Below are positions 7,362 through 14,678 of a DNA stretch of 64,000 nucleotides, in pieces. Source of the stretch: Streptomyces peucetius (GTDB taxonomy: Bacteria > Actinomycetota > Actinomycetes > Streptomycetales > Streptomycetaceae); contig NZ_CP107567.1 in the NCBI RefSeq assembly GCF_025854275.1, forward strand, positions 2,294,001 through 2,358,000, read 5' to 3'. Made by a program: the position numbers and the translations under genes. Each line of letters begins with the position of its first letter. The first letter of the stretch is position 1. The notes beneath the pieces are model-generated. The model searched no databases, had not been told where the DNA came from, and worked only from the letters and a program-made list of their open reading frames with translations.

Positions 7362-8717
7362 GTGACCGGGACAGCGATCGGCCTGCTGGCCGTCGTCGGG
7401 CTGGCGCTGCTGCTCAAGTGGCGCCGCCCCGCCTGGTACTGGCTCGCCTTCGGCATCGCCCTCGCTGCCGTTCGGGTCCTGATCCGGTACTCCTCGGTCA
7501 TGGACGCCTGCGGGCTCACGGTCCCGCCGTCCCGGCTGCGGTTGGCCTGGGCCCGCATCGCCCACCGGCCCATCCCGGCCCCCCGGCCGCCGCGCATCCT
7601 GGCCATGCGCCCGACCCGCACCGGATTGGTGCTGCGGCTGGGTCTCCGGCCCGGTCAGGACGCCTTCGACTTCGCCGCCTCCACCGACCGGCTGCGGCAC
7701 TCGCTCACCATGCAGGGTGTCACCTCCCGCGAGATCAAGTCGGGTGTCGTCGAGCTGCGGATGACCGGATACGACGTGCTCAAGCGGGTGCAGATGCCCG
7801 CGAGGGTCGAGCGTGAGGGCCTACGCATCCCCGTCGCCCTGCGGGAGGACGGGGAGGTTCACTACCGCGACTACCGCCAGGTCCCGCACGCCCTCAACGT
7901 CGGTGCCACCGAGTCCGGAAAGTCCGTCTACCAGCGGCAGTTGGTCAAGGAACTCGCTGCACTCGACGTCGCCCTGGTCGGCATCGACTGCAAGGAAGGA
8001 GTAGAGCTCTACCCGCTCGCCCGACGCTTCTCGGCGCTTGCCGACAATGCCGACGATGCTGCCGACCTGCTCGACGTCCTCGTGGAGAGGATGGCTGCGA
8101 CGTACCGGATCGTCCGTCGCGAGCAGCGCATCAGCTCGGACGTCCCGGACGCAGAGATCACCGCCGACATCTGGGGCCTGCCCGACCACCTTCGTCCCGT
8201 CCCTATCGTGCTCCTGGTCGACGAGGTCGCCGAACTGTCGCTGTTCGCCAACGCGGCAGAGAAGAAGCGCCGCGAACGGATCGTCACTGCACTGGTCCGG
8301 CTCGTCCAGCTCGGCCGCGCTGCCGGCATCTACGTCGAAATCTGCGGCCAGCGCTTCGGCTCCGAACTCGGCGACGGAATCACCATGCTCCGCGCCCAGC
8401 TCACCGGCCGTACGGCACACCGGGTCAACGATGAAGCCTCCGCCAAGATGGCGTTCGGCGACATCTCCCCCGATGCAGTATTCGCCGCCACCCAGATCCC
8501 CGCGAACCGCCCCGGCACCGCCGTCGCCGGTGACTCGACCGGCGGCTGGGTCCGCATCCGCACCCCGTTCACCTCGCTGCGCCAGGCCGTGAACGTCTGC
8601 AACGCCAACGCACACCGCACGCCGGACCTGCCGGAGCTGGCTCCGTTCCGGCCGCTGCCCCCCACGGTCTCGCTCGCCAAAGTGCCGGCCCAGGCAGAGG
8701 CACCCGCCTCCGTCTGA
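7362..8717 (+). CDS. tra: FtsK/SpoIIIE-type conjugal DNA translocase (Tra)
   Basis: 451 residues. Two N-terminal membrane segments (TAIGLLAVVGLALLL and WYWLAFGIALAAVRVLI) precede a motor domain with Walker A GATESGKS at residues 181-188 and Walker B IVLLVDEVAEL near 282-292. Tra proteins of AICEs are hexameric pumps that move double-stranded DNA between mycelial cells, unlike relaxase-based conjugation. GTG 7362 is chosen because it follows the Pra-like stop and leads straight into the first membrane helix. It is longer than TraSA of pSAM2 (about 306 residues as I recall). Spread genes follow directly. Confidence 0.9.
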   Translation: MTGTAIGLLAVVGLALLLKWRRPAWYWLAFGIALAAVRVLIRYSSVMDACGLTVPPSRLRLAWARIAHRPIPAPRPPRILAMRPTRTGLVLRLGLRPGQDAFDFAASTDRLRHSLTMQGVTSREIKSGVVELRMTGYDVLKRVQMPARVEREGLRIPVALREDGEVHYRDYRQVPHALNVGATESGKSVYQRQLVKELAALDVALVGIDCKEGVELYPLARRFSALADNADDAADLLDVLVERMAATYRIVRREQRISSDVPDAEITADIWGLPDHLRPVPIVLLVDEVAELSLFANAAEKKRRERIVTALVRLVQLGRAAGIYVEICGQRFGSELGDGITMLRAQLTGRTAHRVNDEASAKMAFGDISPDAVFAATQIPANRPGTAVAGDSTGGWVRIRTPFTSLRQAVNVCNANAHRTPDLPELAPFRPLPPTVSLAKVPAQAEAPASV

Positions 8718-8805
8718 CCCGCCCCCGCATCCCGGTCGGCGCGACCGCCTCGTGCCAGCTCCCTACCCCTGCCATGCCCAAACGCCCTGCAAAGGAGGTG
8801 AAGAC

Positions 8806-9468
8806 ATGACCCGCAAGCTGCGCGTCGACGCCGTCCTGGTGCAAGCCGTGATCGCCGGGGCCCTGTCCTTCGCCCACCTGCACGACCTCGCCGCCGCTGC
8901 CGGACAGACCGGATGGAAGGCATGGGCCTATCCCGTCTCGGTCGACCTGCTCCTGGTCGCCGCCTGGCGTCGGCTGCGCAACGACGGCCCGTCCAGGCTC
9001 GCCTGGTGCTGGTTCCTGATCGCCCTGGTGGCCTCGCTCGGCGCGAACGTCGCCACCGCCGGATTCCTCGACCTCCAGCACCCGCCCGCCTGGCTGCGCT
9101 TCGGCATCGCCGGATGGCCCGCACTCGCTTTCCTCGGCGGCACACTCCTCGCCCACTCACCCGCCGCGACCGACCCCGCCCATGAGTCGGAGCCGGAGCC
9201 TGAGCCGGTCGAGGTTGTGCCGGCCGAACCCGCCCCCGCCTCTGAGCCCGAGCCGGTCGAACCTTCGGACCCTGCTCCGGCCCTGCCCGCCGCTGAGCCT
9301 GCTGCCGCTCCGGCTCCGCCGGTCCCGGCCGCGCTAGTCGACCACGCCCGCAAGGTCGCCGACGACCACCACGCCCGTACTGGCACACCGATCGACATCG
9401 ACACCCTGCGAGCCCGCCTCGGCGTCCCGGCCCCCATGGCCGACGCCATCGCCGCCCAACTTGCCTGA
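8806..9468 (+). CDS. SpdB-type DUF2637 membrane spread protein
   Basis: A near-perfect AAAGGAGGTGAAGAC ribosome site precedes ATG 8806. The first ~110 residues are the DUF2637 pattern with about four membrane segments (VLVQAVIAGALSFAHLHDLAAAAG, AWAYPVSVDLLLVAAWR, AWCWFLIALVASLGANVATAG, WPALAFLGGTLLA). A long Glu/Pro/Ala linker and a small C-terminal helical part with ARLGVPAPMADAIAAQL follow. In pSN22- and pSAM2-like elements Spd membrane proteins help plasmid DNA spread along septa after first transfer. 220 residues, between tra and other small spd genes. Confidence 0.85.
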   Translation: MTRKLRVDAVLVQAVIAGALSFAHLHDLAAAAGQTGWKAWAYPVSVDLLLVAAWRRLRNDGPSRLAWCWFLIALVASLGANVATAGFLDLQHPPAWLRFGIAGWPALAFLGGTLLAHSPAATDPAHESEPEPEPVEVVPAEPAPASEPEPVEPSDPAPALPAAEPAAAPAPPVPAALVDHARKVADDHHARTGTPIDIDTLRARLGVPAPMADAIAAQLA

Positions 9469-9487
9469 TCAGAAAGGACAACCCGTC

Positions 9488-9679
9488 ATGTCTGCCCGCG
9501 ACTTCTTCCACTCCGTGATGCGGATCGGCCCGGTACAGGTCGGCACCCACCGCGACCGGCACGGCCGCACCAAGCACGCCGCCGTCTGCACCGCCGACCG
9601 CTGCGGCTGGTCCTCGGACTACACCAGCCGCTCGGCCGCCACCCTCGCCGCGCGCACCCACCGCTGCCGCATCGCCTGA
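9488..9679 (+). CDS. Small mobile-element transfer protein, Cys-containing
   Basis: 63 residues (MSARDFFHSVMRIGPVQVGT..., with CTADRCGW and a final RTHRCRIA). The C-x4-C and H-x-C spacing suggests a small zinc-binding fold. Proteins of this size and pattern are commonly named mobile element transfer protein and occupy this slot in AICE spd operons. An AGAAAGGA motif precedes ATG 9488. It probably assists spread; its biochemical role is unknown. Confidence 0.75.
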   Translation: MSARDFFHSVMRIGPVQVGTHRDRHGRTKHAAVCTADRCGWSSDYTSRSAATLAARTHRCRIA

Positions 9680-9693
9680 CAGGAGACCAACCG

Positions 9694-9888
9694 ATGAACG
9701 TCGAACTCCCGCTGATCCTCGTCATCGCCGTCTTCGGCTACTTCGGCATCCGGCTCTTCCGCCCGCCGACCTGGCTGATCGTCGTGTTACTCCTCGGCGG
9801 CTTCCTCCTCGCCGACACCTTCCTGGCACCCGCCATCGAGTCCGGCACCCGCACGGGCGTCGACGTCGTCAACGAAACCCAGAAGTAA
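9694..9888 (+). CDS. Small two-helix membrane protein of the spd operon
   Basis: 64 residues with two hydrophobic segments (LPLILVIAVFGYFGIRLF and WLIVVLLLGGFLLADTFLA) and a short polar tail. An AGGAG ribosome site lies just upstream. Its position between transfer and SpdD-like genes suggests a role in intramycelial spread. I recognise no specific family. Confidence 0.65.
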   Translation: MNVELPLILVIAVFGYFGIRLFRPPTWLIVVLLLGGFLLADTFLAPAIESGTRTGVDVVNETQK

Positions 9889-9904
9889 GCGAAGGGAGAC
9901 CGTC

Positions 9905-10246
9905 ATGCTCCGCCCGCGCATCCCCACCATGCCGACCCCGACCGGCATCGTCACACCGCTCGCCGTCCAACCGACCCGCATCGAGCAGCAGCATTCCGCT
10001 CCGGCCTGCACCTGCCAGCACACCCCGCCCGCTGCTCACGTGCCTGCGCCCGTCCCGGCTCGGCCCGCCGTCCAGATGACTCCGGGCACCCTCCTCGCCC
10101 TGATCGCCGGTGGTGCCGGAGTCGTGCTCGTCGTCGGCGCGGTCCTGGTCTCGATGCTCCTGGCGGTCGCCGTCACTGCGGCCTCGGTCGCGGTCTGCGC
10201 GCTCGTCGTCCGCTCACTGCTCAACAACCCGCGCAAGCGCTTCTGA
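9905..10246 (+). CDS. SpdD-like spread protein
   Basis: 113 residues: a Pro-rich N-terminal half containing CTCQHTPPAAHVPAPVPARPA, then one long hydrophobic region (TLLALIAGGAGVVLVVGAVLVSMLLAVAVTAASVAVCALVV) and a basic end NPRKRF. This is the layout of SpdD proteins in Streptomyces AICEs. It starts 17 bases after the preceding gene and belongs to the same operon. Its role in spread of the element is inferred from family and position. Confidence 0.75.
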   Translation: MLRPRIPTMPTPTGIVTPLAVQPTRIEQQHSAPACTCQHTPPAAHVPAPVPARPAVQMTPGTLLALIAGGAGVVLVVGAVLVSMLLAVAVTAASVAVCALVVRSLLNNPRKRF

Positions 10247-10335
10247 CCAGCTCCGGGGCGGTCGTCAACCGCCAAGTCACCGCCGCCCCGGAGCCGCACC
10301 CAACCCATCCCGAAGGACAGGAAGGAACACCCATC

Positions 10336-10524
10336 ATGACCGACCGCATCACCGCCCCCGCGCGGGTCTGCTCGAACTGCGACGGCTTCCCCACCGTCCG
10401 CGTCACCCTCGGCGGCCGCGACCGACACGGAAACCTGCGCACCATCACCGTCCACTGCCCCGCCTGCCACGGCACCGGCACCCGCCCCGTCCGCACCGCC
10501 CAGCTGGTCGGGGGCCGGGCATGA
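10336..10524 (+). CDS. Small zinc-ribbon protein of the AICE operon
   Basis: 62 residues with two CxxC pairs, RVCSNCDGFPTV and HCPACHGTGTRP, resembling half of a DnaJ-type zinc-finger domain. The stop overlaps the next ATG (ATGA at 10521-10524). Such proteins recur between spdD and rep in AICEs; function unknown. Confidence 0.7.
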   Translation: MTDRITAPARVCSNCDGFPTVRVTLGGRDRHGNLRTITVHCPACHGTGTRPVRTAQLVGGRA

Positions 10525-10748
10525 ACGACATCACCGTCACCGCGCACCTGACCACCGACACCCGCACGCGCGTCGTCGTCTTCGCGGACCACGAATTCGT
10601 GAGCCTCCGGATCGGCGGCGGCCCCGTCGACATCGCGCTCATCGCCCCCGCCGGCACCGCCGACATCCTGCGCGCCATCTCCGCCGCAGCCGACCAGGCC
10701 GCCCGCGAACTCGACGCCCTGCCGAACCTCGACGAGGAGAGCGCGTGA
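10521..10748 (+). CDS. Small AICE protein of unknown function
   Basis: 75 residues (MNDITVTAHLTTDTRTRVVV... ending LDALPNLDEESA), acidic and apparently beta-alpha. It is translationally coupled at both ends: ATGA with the zinc-ribbon gene and GTGA with rep. I recognise no motif. The tight coupling suggests a role tied to replication or its control. Confidence 0.65.
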   Translation: MNDITVTAHLTTDTRTRVVVFADHEFVSLRIGGGPVDIALIAPAGTADILRAISAAADQAARELDALPNLDEESA

Positions 10749-12124
10749 CCGACACCGCCACTGCGGCGGGCCTGGACCCGGCCACCCTGGACGATGTCCT
10801 CCGGGTGGCCGGGTCCCCCGGCTTCGACCGCTGGAAAGACCAGGTGCACCGCACCGGCGGCTGCTCCGACCCGATCCACCTGACCGGCTGGACTCTCGCC
10901 AAGGACAAGACCACCGGCGAGACGCTGCGCCGCTACTCCACCGACACCGAACCGGACGGACGGCTCCGCGTCGCCTGCGGCAACCGCCGCGCCTCCCGCT
11001 GCCCCACCTGCGCCTACACCTACGCAGGCGACACCTACCACCTCATCCGCGCGGGCCTGGCAGGCGACGAGTCCAAAGACATCCCCACCACCGTCCGCGA
11101 CCACCCCCGCGTCTTCGCCACCCTCACCGCGCCCTCGTTCGGCCCGGTCCACAACCGGCCCGACCGTGGCGTCTGCCGCTGCGGCGCCCGCCACCCCGAG
11201 GACGACCCCGCCCTGGGCACCGCCCTCGACCCGACCACCTACGACTACGCCGGGACGGTCCTGTTCAACAACCACGCCGGACAGCTCTGGCAGCGCTTCA
11301 CCACCCGGCTCCGCCGAGAGATCGCCGCCCGCGCCGGACTCACCCAGCGCGAGCTGAAAGGCGTGCTGCGCCTCTCGTACGGGAAGGTCGCCGAGTTTCA
11401 GAAGCGGGGCGCGATCCACTTCCATGCCGTGATCCGCCTCGACGGGCCAGACGGCCCCGATACGGCCCCGCCGTCCTGGGCGAGCGTGCAGCTGCTCGAG
11501 GACGCTATTCGCGCCGCGGTCGCCCACTCGTACACGACGATCACGGTCCCGGCCGCCGGAGACCAGCCCTGCCGGCCTTTCCGCTGGGGCCGCCAGCTCG
11601 ACATCCGCCCGGTCAAAGCCTTCGGTGACGGCTCCGACATCACCGAGAAGGCGGTGGCCTCCTACGTGGCCAAGTACGCGACCAAGGCGGCCGAGTCGAC
11701 AGGCAGCCTCGACCGCCGGATCGGGAACCGAGAAGTGCTCGACCTCCTGGACGTGCCCGACCACCCCCGCCGCCTCATCGAGGCCTGCCTCGACCTCGCA
11801 CCCCTCTACCCCGACCGGAAGCTGGGCGCCTGGGCGCACATGCTCGGCTTCCGCGGCCACTTCTCCACCAAGTCCCGCCGCTACTCCACCACCCTCGGCG
11901 CCTTGCGCCAGATCCGCGCCGACTACCGCGCCGCCCAAAACCACGACGCCCTCGGCGACCCGGACACGGTGCTGGTTCTCGCCTCCTGGGAGTACGCGGG
12001 GCACGGCCACACCCCCGGTGAGTCCGCCCTCGCCGCCTCGATCGCCCGAGACATCCAACTCAACCGCGAAACCGCCCGCGAAGCACTGCAAGACCAACTC
12101 GCCCTGGAAGGAGCCGCAGCATGA
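10745..12124 (+). CDS. RepSA-type replication initiator
   Basis: 459 residues. The HUH motif of rolling-circle initiators is present (H225-F-H227 in GAIHFHAVIRLDGP), as is a Tyr-rich segment (ASYVAKYATKAAES) typical of the RepSA family. The N-terminal Cys cluster (RVACGNRRASRCPTCAYTYAGD) and CRCGARHPED probably bind metal. RepSA starts rolling-circle replication of excised pSAM2. GTG 10745 overlaps the preceding stop and the gene ends ATGA with xis, so rep, xis and int form one coupled block. An origin is usually within or near rep; I cannot locate it. Confidence 0.9.
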   Translation: MTDTATAAGLDPATLDDVLRVAGSPGFDRWKDQVHRTGGCSDPIHLTGWTLAKDKTTGETLRRYSTDTEPDGRLRVACGNRRASRCPTCAYTYAGDTYHLIRAGLAGDESKDIPTTVRDHPRVFATLTAPSFGPVHNRPDRGVCRCGARHPEDDPALGTALDPTTYDYAGTVLFNNHAGQLWQRFTTRLRREIAARAGLTQRELKGVLRLSYGKVAEFQKRGAIHFHAVIRLDGPDGPDTAPPSWASVQLLEDAIRAAVAHSYTTITVPAAGDQPCRPFRWGRQLDIRPVKAFGDGSDITEKAVASYVAKYATKAAESTGSLDRRIGNREVLDLLDVPDHPRRLIEACLDLAPLYPDRKLGAWAHMLGFRGHFSTKSRRYSTTLGALRQIRADYRAAQNHDALGDPDTVLVLASWEYAGHGHTPGESALAASIARDIQLNRETAREALQDQLALEGAAA

Positions 12125-12309
12125 CCACCGCCCCCGCCGAACTGCTGACCGTGCCCGAGGTCATGGCGCGGCTCAAGCTAGGACGCTCCACGGTCTACGA
12201 CCTCATCCGATCGCGCCGCTTGACCTCCATCACCATCGGACGAGCACGGCGCGTACCGGCCGACGCTGTACGGGACTTCATCACCCGCGAGATCGAGGAG
12301 GCTGCCTGA
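12121..12309 (+). CDS. xis: Excisionase (MerR-like HTH)
   Basis: 62 residues forming a single winged helix-turn-helix (LLTVPEVMARLKLGRSTVYDLIRSRRLTSITIGRARRVPADAVRDFI), the standard AICE Xis. It binds near the attachment site and directs Int toward excision. It overlaps rep by four bases and its stop shares a base with the int ATG. Confidence 0.9.
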   Translation: MTTAPAELLTVPEVMARLKLGRSTVYDLIRSRRLTSITIGRARRVPADAVRDFITREIEEAA

Positions 12310-13463
12310 TGGCCTCCCAGCGCAAGCGCAACCCCAACGGCGCGGGCACCATCACCAAGCGCAAGGACGGCCGCTATCAGGCTGCCGTCTACGTCCTCCA
12401 GCCGGACGGCACCCGCGCCCGCAAGTTCGCCTACGGCAAGACCTGGGCCGAGTGCGACGCCAAGCGCCGCGAACTCCTCGACAAGGTCGCCCAGGGCGTG
12501 CCCGTGCCCACCAAGTCGGCCAAGCTCTCCGAGTGGCTGCCGTACTGGCTGGACAACATCATCAAGCCGCGCAGGAAGCGCACGACGTTTGCCAAGTACG
12601 AAGTACACGTGCGGCTGTACCTGGTCCCGATGCTCGGCTCCAAGCGGCTCGAATCGCTGAGCGTCGCCGACGTCCGACGCTTCCTCGTCCAGCTGGAGAA
12701 GAAGACCACCGCCGCGACCGCCAAGGAGTCGCACCGCGTGCTGCGGACCGCCCTGACGGCTGCCTGCCGCGAGGAACTGGTGACGAGGAACGTGGCGACG
12801 CTCGTCGAGCCGCCCTCGGTCGACGCCCGCGACTTGTCGCCGTGGTCGTTGGACGAGACGTTGGGCTTCCTGGCCGCTGCTCGTACCGACCCGCTTTATG
12901 CGGCTTTCGTGCTCGCCATCGCGCTCGGATTCCGGCGTGGCGAGATCGTCGGTCTTCGCTGGGAGAACCTCGACCTCGACAATCGGGAGATCCGCGTACG
13001 CACCCAGCGTCAGAGGGTCCGCGGGGAGGTGTACGAGGACGATCCCAAGGGACGCCGGCGGAAGCAGACTCTGCCCCTCCCCGCCATCTGTGTTGCTCCC
13101 CTGCGCTGGCAGCGTCTGCGGCAGGCTGCTCAACGGGAGCGCGCCGGTGCCGACTGGCAGGAGACCGGTTACGTCTTCACCACACGGACCGGGCAGCCGA
13201 TCGAGCCGCGGAACCTGTACCGCTCCTTCACCCGCGTCGCCGATTCGGCCGGCATCCGCGTCATCCGGCTGCACGATGCCCGGCACGGCTGCGCGACCCT
13301 GCTGACCGCGGCCGGGGTCGCTCCCCGCGTCGTGATGGAGATCCTCGGGCACAGCCAGATCGCGGTGACGATGAACGTCTACACGCACGTCGTCCAGGAC
13401 ACGCAGCGCGAGGCTGTCAGCCACATGGACCGGATGCTCAAGAGGCGGCCCGGCCGTGAGTGA
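12309..13463 (+). CDS. int: Tyrosine-recombinase integrase of the AICE
   Basis: 384 residues: an AP2-like arm-binding region (NGAGTITKRKDGRYQAAVYV), a core-binding domain (KLSEWLPYWLDNIIKPRRKRTTFAKYEVHVRLYL), and a catalytic domain with R209 (ALGFRRGEI), H322-x-x-R325 (RLHDARHG), a conserved GHS (LGHSQIAVTM) and the nucleophile Y358 (NVYTHV). All catalytic residues are present. It ends 67 bases before the attR core in tRNA-Val, the normal place for an AICE integrase. Confidence 0.95.
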   Translation: MASQRKRNPNGAGTITKRKDGRYQAAVYVLQPDGTRARKFAYGKTWAECDAKRRELLDKVAQGVPVPTKSAKLSEWLPYWLDNIIKPRRKRTTFAKYEVHVRLYLVPMLGSKRLESLSVADVRRFLVQLEKKTTAATAKESHRVLRTALTAACREELVTRNVATLVEPPSVDARDLSPWSLDETLGFLAAARTDPLYAAFVLAIALGFRRGEIVGLRWENLDLDNREIRVRTQRQRVRGEVYEDDPKGRRRKQTLPLPAICVAPLRWQRLRQAAQRERAGADWQETGYVFTTRTGQPIEPRNLYRSFTRVADSAGIRVIRLHDARHGCATLLTAAGVAPRVVMEILGHSQIAVTMNVYTHVVQDTQREAVSHMDRMLKRRPGRE

Positions 13464-13469
13464 ACGCCA

Positions 13470-13495
13470 CCGTTGATGTCAGAAGTAGATGTCAA
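13470..13495. other. Candidate integrase arm-type sites, right end
   Basis: CCGTTGATGTCAG and a second GATGTCA, 13 bases apart (13475 and 13488), match the pair at 3122-3147. The last GTCAA ends 35 bases from the attR core. Confidence 0.5.
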
Positions 13496-13527
13496 AGGCC
13501 CCCAGCCATGATCGGCTGGGGGCCTTT
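13494..13527. terminator. Bidirectional hairpin between int and tRNA-Val
   Basis: AAAGGCCCCCAGCC and GGCTGGGGGCCTTT pair perfectly over 14 bp around a 6-base loop. The T and A tracts on each side suit termination in both directions, ending int from the left and tRNA-Val from the right. Confidence 0.8.
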
Positions 13528-13530
13528 GCA

Positions 13531-13576
13531 CTGGTGGGCGCGGACGGTTTCGAACCGCCGACATCTGCTTTGTAAG
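13531..13576. repeat. attR: 46-bp core within intact tRNA-Val
   Basis: Identical to attL at 2994-3039. Integration here keeps the tRNA whole because the core supplies its 3' half. Confidence 0.9.
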
Positions 13577-13606
13577 AGCAGCGCTCTACCCCTGAGCTAC
13601 GCACCC
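13532..13606 (-). tRNA. tRNA-Val(UAC)
   Basis: 75 nt with encoded CCA. The acceptor strands GGGTGCG and CGCGCCC pair with one U-G, the D arm holds TAGCTCAGGGGTAGAGC, the anticodon loop is CTTACAA (anticodon UAC) and the T loop is GGTTCGAAACC. It is the integration target of the AICE. Confidence 0.95.
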
Positions 13607-13806
13607 GTGGATGAGGCAACAGCGTACATGGCGTACAGCGTGCAGCTCCAAACCGTTCCGCCGGTGCCGTTGCCGTCGGCGGCCCTCGTGGCGGTGTACG
13701 GGGGATAGCCCCAGCCGGGAGACGGTGGGCGGCCGGATCGATCGGGGCCGGGTGCGCTCGTAGTGTGAAGGGACATCACAGAGAGCTACCTGGGGGAACG
13801 ATCGCC

Positions 13807-14595
13807 ATGACCAGCAGACTCCGTCGCCATCACCGCCGTGCCGTACGGGGCGGGCTCGCCGCGTCCGGGGTTCTGCTGCTCGGGGTGGGTCTCGCCGGGT
13901 GCGGGAGTGCGGACGCGAGCGAGGCACCCGTGGAGAAGAAGTCCTTCCCGCTCAGTGGCAAGGCCCTGACCATCGACTCCGACAACTCGGACATCGAGCT
14001 GGTGCCGGCCGATGTCGAGGAGGTGGAGGTGACCCGGCAGGTCGACGGGTGGGTGTTCCTCGGGAACGGGCCGGACGCCACGTGGAGGATGAAGGACGGG
14101 ACGCTCACGCTGAAGGTGAAGTGCGACGCCATCGCCAGTGACTGCGTGGCGCAACACATCGTGAAGGTGCCGCGGGGTACCGCTGTGACCGTGGACGACG
14201 ACAACGGGAGCGTGCGGGCGAGCGGGTTCGGCACCCCGCTGAAGCTGCGGTCGGACAACGGCAGCGTGAAGGTCACCGACTCCAGCGGGGCGCTCGAGCT
14301 GGACAGCGAGAACGGCAGCATCGTCGCGGAGCGGGTGACCGGGAAGAGTGTCGTGGCCAAGTCGGACAACGGGTCGGTGCGGCTCGAACTGGCCGGGGTG
14401 CCGGATCTGGTGGACACGGTGAGTGACAACGACCGGGTCGAGATCCGGCTGCCCGCCGCCGGGGCGCCGTACGCGGTGGACGCCAGGAGCGACAACGGGG
14501 ACGTGGATGTCGCCGTGCCGACCGACGCCGCCAGCGACCACGTCGTCAAGGCCGTCAGCGACAACGGCGAAGTCGTCGTGCGCAGCGCGAACTAA
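13807..14595 (+). CDS. DUF4097-type beta-repeat lipoprotein
   Basis: 262 residues. A basic N-terminus and hydrophobic segment end in the lipobox LAGC (Cys32), so it should be anchored outside the membrane. The mature part repeats an S-D-N-G unit every ~20-25 residues (SDNSDIELV, DDDNGSVRAS, SDNGSVKVT, SENGSIVAE, SDNGSVRLE, SDNDRVEIR, SDNGDVDVA, SDNGEVVVR), the right-handed beta-solenoid pattern of DUF4097. Function is unknown. ATG 13807 is chosen because the signal peptide begins there; GGGGGAA lies upstream. Confidence 0.8.
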   Translation: MTSRLRRHHRRAVRGGLAASGVLLLGVGLAGCGSADASEAPVEKKSFPLSGKALTIDSDNSDIELVPADVEEVEVTRQVDGWVFLGNGPDATWRMKDGTLTLKVKCDAIASDCVAQHIVKVPRGTAVTVDDDNGSVRASGFGTPLKLRSDNGSVKVTDSSGALELDSENGSIVAERVTGKSVVAKSDNGSVRLELAGVPDLVDTVSDNDRVEIRLPAAGAPYAVDARSDNGDVDVAVPTDAASDHVVKAVSDNGEVVVRSAN

Positions 14596-14678
14596 CGGAC
14601 CCGTGTGTTCGTCCTTACCTGGTGGGAGAATTAACCGCACCGGGACCGGGCAGGGCGGACACAGCACGGGAGAGGGAT

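Larger units (their letters stand above)
2994..13576. mobile_element. AICE (pSAM2/SLP1-like) integrated in tRNA-Val(UAC)
   Basis: A 10.6-kb unit is bounded by a perfect 46-bp repeat of the tRNA-Val 3' end. It carries the full AICE backbone: Pra-like activator (7003), FtsK-type Tra (7362), Spd spread proteins (8806-10246), RepSA-type initiator (10745), Xis (12121) and Int (12309) next to attR. A divergent Nudix/HTH-PLD pair resembles the immunity/control side of pSAM2. Cargo lies between attL and this core. By analogy it should excise, replicate transiently and move as double-stranded DNA through Tra. No backbone gene is visibly broken, so it may be functional. Confidence 0.9.
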
